Assembly (NCBI GenBank): GCA_027625915.1 | Contig: JANTQA010000047.1 | Span: forward strand, 9,362,001 to 9,426,000 | DNA: 64,000 nucleotides | Source of the DNA: Anaeramoeba flamelloides | Taxonomy: Eukaryota; Metamonada; Anaeramoebidae | Reading direction: 5' to 3' | Shown: piece after piece, positions 57,409 through 64,000 of the stretch | Position numbering within the stretch: position 1 is the stretch's first letter | How the letters are laid out: each line of letters begins with the position of its first letter | The notes under the pieces: model-generated | The model's database searches: none | What the model was told of the DNA's origin: nothing | The model's input: the letters and a program-made list of their open reading frames with translations, nothing else | Made by a program: the position numbers and the translations under genes

Positions 57409-57903
57409 TATAGTAGGGGAAAAAATACCGGACATGAAAAAAATCCCGGGCAAGATTTTTAATTGTGGGTATTAGTAAAATTTTTGTCTAATTTCAATGA
57501 AATCCTTATTATAAATAACCAATTTTTTTATGAGATTAGTAATAAACCTACCTAAAGTCCATCAAATTAAGGTGTCTCTAGAATACTCGAGTAATTGCTT
57601 GATAGTCCTATGTTGATCAACTTTTTTTGAAAAACAATCGAGTTTTATTGAGGTTTACTAGAGTTTGGAAAATGATAATTTTTCTTCTTGTTTTTTGATT
57701 GATTGAATGGTGTTTTGAACAAGTGTGATTTCATCAATCATCATTCTAATAAGTGGGGGGGTTATAATTGAAAAAGTTCGATTCTTAAAAAAAGGAATTT
57801 GATTGTAAATAAATGAAATTACACAATAATTTGACTAATATTCACAATTAAAAATATTGTCCGGGATTATTTTCATGTCCGGTATTTTTTTCACTGCTCT
57901 ATA
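57409..57903. mobile_element. ~495-bp element with CCGGACATG inverted ends
   Basis: Left end TATAGTAGGGGAAAAAATAC, then CGGACATGAAAAAAATCCCG. Right end is the inverse: CGGGATTATTTTCATGTCCG then GTATTTTTTTCACTGCTCTA. Inverted repeat of about 60 bp with few mismatches, TA at both borders. No transposase frame. Single copy in the window. It begins only about 68 bp after the stop of the surface-protein gene, so it may sit in its 3' untranslated region. Confidence 0.8.
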
Positions 57904-60060
57904 AATTTTTTTTTATTGATTAAAAATAAATTTTTTAAAGTTTTGGGTTTAAAAGAGTATTTTTGGGTGGACAAATTGTCTAATATTATGAAAACCTTTT
58001 TTTTTTTTTCTTTTTTTTTTTCTCATATTGTATATCTTTTTTCATTAACACTTGTAATAAAAATTTTCTTCATCAAGCGCAAAAATGTTTTCTAACGAGA
58101 ATCAGATGGGTTAAAAGCAAAAGAAAAATTATTGACTACAAGTAAATCTTCTTTATCAGCTGTATTTCTTTATTGAGTTTCATTCTTTACTAATATACAC
58201 TACTCTTCTAACATGAACATATTATTTTCGGATATTTCTCCAATATTTTTCTTCCTTTCTAGATCAAAAAGTAAAGCTAAATTTTAATAGTAGTATTGTT
58301 GAATATACTCAAGAATGAACAGTAAAACAATAATCCAAAAATAATCTTTTTTCAATTTTTTGGAATGTTTACTCTCTCTAAAATTTCCTTTTTTGGGTTA
58401 TTTGTTTAAATTCCTTTTTTTTTTTTGAATTGTTTTGATATACCAACGCAATAAAAACATATTATCGGAATTCAAACACTTTTTTTTTTTTTTTTTTTTT
58501 TGGGGGGGGCGTTTGAAATATTCCCGAAAGTTCCCGAAAATCGAAAATGCTAGAAAATTTTTATAAAGTCATAAAAACAGGCTTTGGGCAACTTCTAAGA
58601 GACTCTAGTGCCAATATACACAGTTTAACGGTAAAATAGCAATTTTACTTTCAGATAGTTTATTTTTTTTGAATTTTCTCTTAAAACTACTCTAAAGAGT
58701 TTTTGGTACCTTTTGAGTATATTTAAGTAATTTTTGGTACTTATTAGTGTAAGTGTATATGTTAGTCAAGCTATTGGTATGGGCTGTGTTAGGTTTTGTA
58801 TGATGTGTGTTTGTATGTTTTTGTTAAACCAGTTCATTTCATAGAATAGTAAGTTAAAATAAGCTTTGGCTTGAGTCACCTTATTTAGGGTATGGGTAAA
58901 TATTCTATGATTGGGTATTGCTCAGTTATTTTTGGATTGTATTTAAGATTTCAAAATGAGGGTAATGATATACAATTAGAAATTTTCACAACAAGTTCAC
59001 ATTCTCTCATTTAGTTAATACCATTTCGAAATGATCAGAAATGTTACCGTCATCCAAGATACCAATTCCTTTCACATAAAATGGGTTGAATACCATTCAC
59101 TAAAATTTAAAATTTTTTGAATTTTGATATTTTTCAGAAAAAAAAATTTGTTTTCGAAATAAAATTCTAAATCAACCTTTAAACTGAGTATATTGGCATC
59201 TGGTTTCTTATAAGTTGTTCAAAAAGTGTTTTTTCGTAGTTTAAAAATTTTTGGGTATTTTAATTTTCTTGAATATTTGAAAGATTTTTTTATTTTACTA
59301 AGAACATACTAAAAAAATTGAAGAGAATGGGTAAAGTGAAATCAAATCAACATCGCTAATTTTTTTTCAAGCAGTTTGAATACACTGGGCTCTTTTTTAA
59401 AGTCTATGCAGTACCCTGGGATCTTACCAAATGAAAATTCCATACCAACTAAAAAAAATAATAAAATAAAAAAAAATCCAATACAACAGATAAAATTAAA
59501 TTCACACTTAATGTTGAAATCTGAATTGTTATTTTTGAAATCTCAAAAATATTTAATTTTTTGAAAGATTTTTTTAATAATGTACCAATCAAAAAAAAAT
59601 CCAAAGTAAAAGAGAATATTAAAAAAATTGAAATGGCCCTTTTAGCACCCATTTCTTCTATAAGTGTTTATTTTTTCTTTTATTAACTCATCAATCTTTT
59701 TGTGGGCTGTAAAGTTTTCAATTAAGAAATATCCAAAATTTATCTTCACAGAGGGTTGGAATGTATTACAATATACACCAAAATGTTTTTTTAAAATTAG
59801 TGAATTATCGGGATATCTAAAATTTATGTTCAGTGAGAAGTAAAATCCAATTTTGTAAAGGCAGGATATTATTTAAAAGTTAGTGAATTAATGAAAAACA
59901 TAAATATTATAAAGGACAGTTTTTTTTTTAATTTTCGTTCACACTTGTGCAAAAAGTGAGGTGATAATATTAGAAGTTTTATTGTCTTTGGAAAAATGAA
60001 AAATTTAGTAAAAAAACTGAAAATTCAAAGACATTACTTTTTTCACATGTGAAAAAGCAC

Positions 60061-60235
60061 TTAAAGAATTAGTCTCTCTTATTTTTTTGGACAATTTCTA
60101 AATAAGGATCCCTTATCCAGAAATATGTTTAATATTGAAAATAAACAGTGTTTTTCAAATCTAAGTAAACGCAAAAAATTTACTCAATCCCTATTAAATA
60201 TAGGTAAAAAAATTTAATAGAGATTAGTCCCTTAA
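60061..60235. mobile_element. TTAA-bounded MITE, copy 2
   Basis: TTAAAGAATTAGTCTCT at the left and AGAGATTAGTCCCTTAA at the right form the inverted ends. The middle matches 6932–7108 (AATTTCTAAATAAGGATCCC, AGAAATATGTTTAATATTGA). About 175 bp, non-coding. Confidence 0.75.
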
Positions 60236-61587
60236 AAAAAAATAATTATTTGATCCAAAATACTCTTCGAAATTTATGAGTAAAGTCGGGTAAAATTAAG
60301 ATCTAATTTTCTTTACCCCTTACTTACCCCTTTATATGTCCCTACTCCCCAAAAAAACACTCAAAATAGTATACTGATCAAATACTTTCCAGTAATACAA
60401 TTAAAAAAACTAAATGAAAAAATAAAAATAAATAAAGTTTCAATTTAACTTTTTCTTGAAAACTTTTTTTGCCAAAATGATTGAATTCACACTTTAAATT
60501 ATGTATATTTTAAGATACATTATCTTGTTTTAACTCATTTACTAAAACAAATTCTAAATCATGGGAATTTTCTTTACATATAAGGGACTAATTTTAGTCT
60601 TCAAATGTTTTTTTTAGTTTTAAATGGTAAAATTAAAAAAAAGTTAAACTAAAAAGATAAACTCTATAGAAAAGCATTCTAATTTAATATATTAACTTAT
60701 TCTTTGATTTCAAAATTTTCTCAGCCTCATTTTTTTCAAAAAAAAATAAAAAAGTGTACAGTAATTCCAAAAAATACTTTCGATATTCAAAAGTTGAGAG
60801 TGTTTTTATTCTAAAAAAAATTATCACAGTGGTTAATTGAATTAATTTATGAACTTAATTTCGAAAAATATTAATCAGAAAAAAATACTGCTTAATTTTA
60901 TTAAGGACATATTTAAATAAATTTATATTATTCCAATAAACTCAATAAATTTCTATAGTGAAGTGGTACTTAAGTGTACCAAGAGGTTTTTGATTTTAAA
61001 AACATTTCTAAGTAATTATTGAAATTGTAGAGTGAAAATATTTTTTGAAAAATATCAAAATTTCTCAAAAAAAGTATAAATTTGAATAAGAGTCTTTAAT
61101 CAACTTTCTTATAAGTCTTCAAATGAATTACACTCGATAAAAATATGATCTTGTGACTTTATAATTAAGTAAACCCTTAAAAATCATGTTTTTTCTTTAT
61201 TTATTCTTTCACTGTTTTTCTCAAATGATTGTTCTGAAATGAATTACAATTTTTCAAATGTCTGATAATTAGTGCAATTTAATATAGCTCTGATGTAAAA
61301 ATCAGACTTGTTTGGGATTGTAAAGTAACTGTTTTTTCAAATTAATATAAGATTAATAATCACCAAAACATTCTTGAGCGATGTCAAAGATTCGAATTTG
61401 ATTTATTCTTTGTTTATTTCTTTAAAAGTCGGTTTAGTCTTAGTCAGTTCAAACAATTCCATTACATCGGTTTCTGTTCGATGTGATAATTTTTGTCATT
61501 TTTTGTGGTGCTTGAACAATTTTTTTTTTTTATAAAAATTAATTCCAAAAAAAAAAAAACAAATAAAAAGAATAGTAAACCCTTCAA

Positions 61588-64000
61588 ATGACTGGAGGAT
61601 CTGAATTTGAAGTTTTATTTACACACTTTACACTAACAACAGAGTATGTCTTGTTAATAGTTGGAAGTATCTTATGTTTGATCTTGATGAGGATGATAAT
61701 TGCAAGATACAAGATCGACTTTTTACCTGAATCTGCATTAATTATCATCTTTGGGATTGTCTGTGGATTAATTGCATGGTTTTCTTCCAAAACGGATCGG
61801 CATAATTTGATGTCCTTTGACTATGAGATCTTTTTTTTAATCTTCATCCCGCCGATCATTTTGGAAGCAGGATACTTTTTACACAAGGATTTTTTTTTCC
61901 ATAATTTAAGATTGATAATCATCTACGCAGTCATTGGAACCATTTTAAATAGCTTTTTCACTGGGCTTAGTTTATATTTGTTTCGATCCTTCTTCCCGAT
62001 CGAGATGAGCCTTGTTGAATCCTTAGCATTTGGATCCTTGATCTCAGCCGTCGATCCTGTTGCTGTGTTGGCAATCTTTGAAGAAGCACAGGTCAACGAA
62101 ACCTTACACATTATTGTCTCTGGGGAGTCCATTTTAAATGACTCGGTTTCTATTGTGCTGTTTCAGTTGTTTGTCAATCTAACAAAGGTGCCCCACATCA
62201 CAACAAACATACCCTTTTTGGCCATTGTGAGATTTTTTTTGGTCTCCTTGGGTGGCGTTCTTTTCGGGGTCTTTATGGGCTTGTTTGGATCGTGGCTGAC
62301 AAAGTTCACAAATGTTTTGCAACTATTTGAACCCTTAGTCTTGATGTGTGTGGGCTTCCTCTCTTATCAATTTGCAGAGGTTCTGTCCCTGTCGGGGATT
62401 GTCTCTATACTGTTCTGTGGGATCATTTTGTCAAGATACGCAGATACCAATATGGGCCGCAGGTCTTCTTTGACATTCAAACGCGATTTGAAATCATTTG
62501 CCTCCATGAACGAGGCAATTATTTTTTTATATCTTGGCTTTGAAATGACCTTCCAATTTGCCAGCAAAGATCCAAACAATAATCAACCAACCCACGATTT
62601 TAGTTTATTATTCACCTGCTTAACTTTATTTTTCATTTTATTTTATCGCTTTGTGATCATTTTTATTCTAACTAACATTGCCAACCGCTCTCGAATCACC
62701 AAGGTGAAATTAAAGGAGCAATTAATTTTGTCTTATTCTGGATTACGGGGTGCAATTGCGTTTGCACTGGCCTTTTCCTTGCCCGACTCCATCAAGGCAA
62801 AAAATTGCTTTATTTCAACAACTCTAATTGTCATTTGCTTTACGGTGTTCATTCAGGGCGGCACAATCAAGCCAATTATGAAAAAATTACATTTAAAATT
62901 TGCGAAAAAGGGAAGCGATGATCCTCAATGCTCAAACCAAATTCTGCCCATAGTGTTTCTCCATGTGCAGAATGCAATGTTTTCCATTATTGGGGGCAAT
63001 GGTGGATCCTATAACTGGTCTCATAAATGGCATGACTTGGACCACTTTTTACAACAGTTTTTTGTCAGGGGCCTGTTCCAAGAAGAAAAAGACTTTCTCA
63101 CAGTGCTAAACCAACTGAAAGAAGCAGAAGTGAAGGTGGAATTAGACGAAAGAGAGAAAAGAAGACTATTGGTCGATCAAGCCAAATTTTCTCGGCTTGT
63201 TCAAAACCCAAACGTCCGGCTTGAAAGGGTCATGCAAGAAAAAAATAGAAGACTGACAGACAATGTTGAGTTCCCCCCCTCCCAAAGGCAAAATAGATTG
63301 AGAAAACCCCGGCAATTGTCAAGGACTTTTTCAGATCAAAGCTCGCAAACAGACTTTTCTTCTCAATCAGAATTTACGGATCTTGATTATAATAATAACT
63401 TTGATAATAGTACCAGCAAGGGTAAGCCCTATTTAACAGAAAAAATGCAAAGGAGCAAGAAAAGAAAAAGAAGAAAAAAAAAAGGAAAAAAATCGCTTTA
63501 CAAAAATCATCTTACAGTAAAAAGAAGTGATCCCTTATTTTCTTCTTTTGGATCTCAAACAGATTTGGAATTGCGTTCAAAATTCTCGAGAAAGGATTTA
63601 TCGAAAGTTGTGTGTAAATTGCAAAACGAGCATAATTTGTCAAACTTGAATAGATTGGTGCCATATTCAAGAGTAAATGAGCCGCGCCATCAATATGATC
63701 TGGATGTAAATACCTTGCCGGTATTAGTAAGGAGGGGGCATCTTTTGAAACAGAATTTAACAACAAATGTACTTGGCAATGTTCGAAGACACAAACATTT
63801 ATCTCATCATGATAATCACAATAAAATACATCGGCATGGGTACAAGGCAATCAATTATAATTATAAGTTATCGAATAATGTTAGCAAGCATATGATGCCT
63901 ACACACGGATTTAATTCCATTAAAAAATTAAGTTCCAGTTCAAATTTGAATTCCTTTGACCAGAATTTATCTGAAAACGAGCTTTCTGAAAATAATAATC
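61588..64000 (+). CDS. Na+/H+ exchanger, CPA1/NHE family (3' end outside window)
   Basis: Electroneutral exchange of Na+ (or K+) for H+ across the plasma or an endomembrane. The frame is open from ATG 61588 to the end of the window (804 codons). The N-terminus has an early hydrophobic span (YVLLIVGSILCLILMRMII). Family signatures in order: IFFLIFIPPIILEAGYF (near 80–95, inhibitor/ion-path segment), AVDPVAVLAIFEEAQVNE (near 154, with the DP of the transport site), SGESILNDSVSIVLF (near 178, transport-site ND), and SYSGLRGAIAFALAFSLP (near 380, conserved Arg). A soluble tail follows (WSHKWHDLDHFLQQFF as in other NHEs), then a long Ser/Lys/Asn-rich cytosolic region with a basic KKRKRRKKKKGKK run, longer than in the shortest NHEs. 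Whether it sits on the cell surface or an organelle cannot be told. The coding GC is high for this window, which supports a real gene. Confidence 0.93.
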   Translation, partial: MTGGSEFEVLFTHFTLTTEYVLLIVGSILCLILMRMIIARYKIDFLPESALIIIFGIVCGLIAWFSSKTDRHNLMSFDYEIFFLIFIPPIILEAGYFLHKDFFFHNLRLIIIYAVIGTILNSFFTGLSLYLFRSFFPIEMSLVESLAFGSLISAVDPVAVLAIFEEAQVNETLHIIVSGESILNDSVSIVLFQLFVNLTKVPHITTNIPFLAIVRFFLVSLGGVLFGVFMGLFGSWLTKFTNVLQLFEPLVLMCVGFLSYQFAEVLSLSGIVSILFCGIILSRYADTNMGRRSSLTFKRDLKSFASMNEAIIFLYLGFEMTFQFASKDPNNNQPTHDFSLLFTCLTLFFILFYRFVIIFILTNIANRSRITKVKLKEQLILSYSGLRGAIAFALAFSLPDSIKAKNCFISTTLIVICFTVFIQGGTIKPIMKKLHLKFAKKGSDDPQCSNQILPIVFLHVQNAMFSIIGGNGGSYNWSHKWHDLDHFLQQFFVRGLFQEEKDFLTVLNQLKEAEVKVELDEREKRRLLVDQAKFSRLVQNPNVRLERVMQEKNRRLTDNVEFPPSQRQNRLRKPRQLSRTFSDQSSQTDFSSQSEFTDLDYNNNFDNSTSKGKPYLTEKMQRSKKRKRRKKKGKKSLYKNHLTVKRSDPLFSSFGSQTDLELRSKFSRKDLSKVVCKLQNEHNLSNLNRLVPYSRVNEPRHQYDLDVNTLPVLVRRGHLLKQNLTTNVLGNVRRHKHLSHHDNHNKIHRHGYKAINYNYKLSNNVSKHMMPTHGFNSIKKLSSSSNLNSFDQNLSENELSENNN

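Larger units (their letters stand above)
57342..61587. other. Intergenic with two elements, no gene
   Basis: Between the surface protein and the Na+/H+ exchanger. Holds the ~495-bp element (57409–57903), the TTAA-bounded element (60061–60235), and a poly-T run followed by eight G (about 58480–58509). Frames at 59376–59564 and 59449–59652 are A/T-biased and unsupported. Confidence 0.6.

Overview
The window is very AT-rich nuclear DNA from a single-celled eukaryote. Genes are split by GT–AG introns, the standard stop codons are used, and coding exons stand out as islands of higher GC in long A/T-rich gaps. Proteins carry long Lys/Asn/Glu or Arg/Glu/Asp low-complexity tracts. Together with low gene density this style reminds me most of anaerobic amoebae of the Anaeramoeba kind (Metamonada). 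That is an impression from protein style, not a proof; another AT-rich amoeboid protist is possible.

Layout. (1) 869–1477 (-): 5' part of a Reptin/RuvB-like 2 ATPase gene that runs off the left edge through a long intron. (2) 5552–6432 (-): a three-exon N-BAR (amphiphysin/BIN-like) protein. (3) 13596–20744 (+): a kinesin-7/CENP-E-like motor of about 1917 residues, with an orphan terminal exon at 20958–21176 that may be spliced on. (4) 21836–26774 (-): casein kinase 2 regulatory (beta) subunit, four exons with a 4 kb intron that holds an in-frame 36-nt candidate cassette exon. (5) 34537–36100 (+): imidazolonepropionase, three exons. (6) 40913–46062 (+): a Set1/MLL-type SET-domain histone methyltransferase of about 1670 residues. 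(7) 48651–49571 (+): a multi-pass membrane protein I do not recognise. (8) 55530–57341 (+): a type I membrane protein whose ectodomain is seven copies of an FQINT...VVW...GQ repeat, probably a seven-bladed propeller. (9) 61588–64000 (+, runs off the right edge): a CPA1 Na+/H+ exchanger.

The genes are unrelated housekeeping, chromatin, cytoskeletal, membrane and catabolic genes. I see no operon-like or gene-cluster logic.

The gaps (about 60% of the window) are full of short non-autonomous DNA elements. I could define several families by eye from terminal inverted repeats and repeated copies: a ~196 bp TA-flanked palindromic MITE (3 copies), a ~165 bp TA-flanked MITE (3 copies), a ~477 bp mariner-like element (at least 3 copies), a ~540 bp element (5 copies), a ~176 bp TTAA-bounded element (2 copies), and single foldback elements of 532, ~495 and ~437 bp. 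There is also a modular palindromic repeat. I saw no transposase gene, retroelement, tRNA, rRNA or CRISPR array.

Best candidates for something new: the CK2 beta cassette microexon, the alternative kinesin tail exon, the seven-repeat surface protein, and the dense hairpin-element community without a visible autonomous partner.
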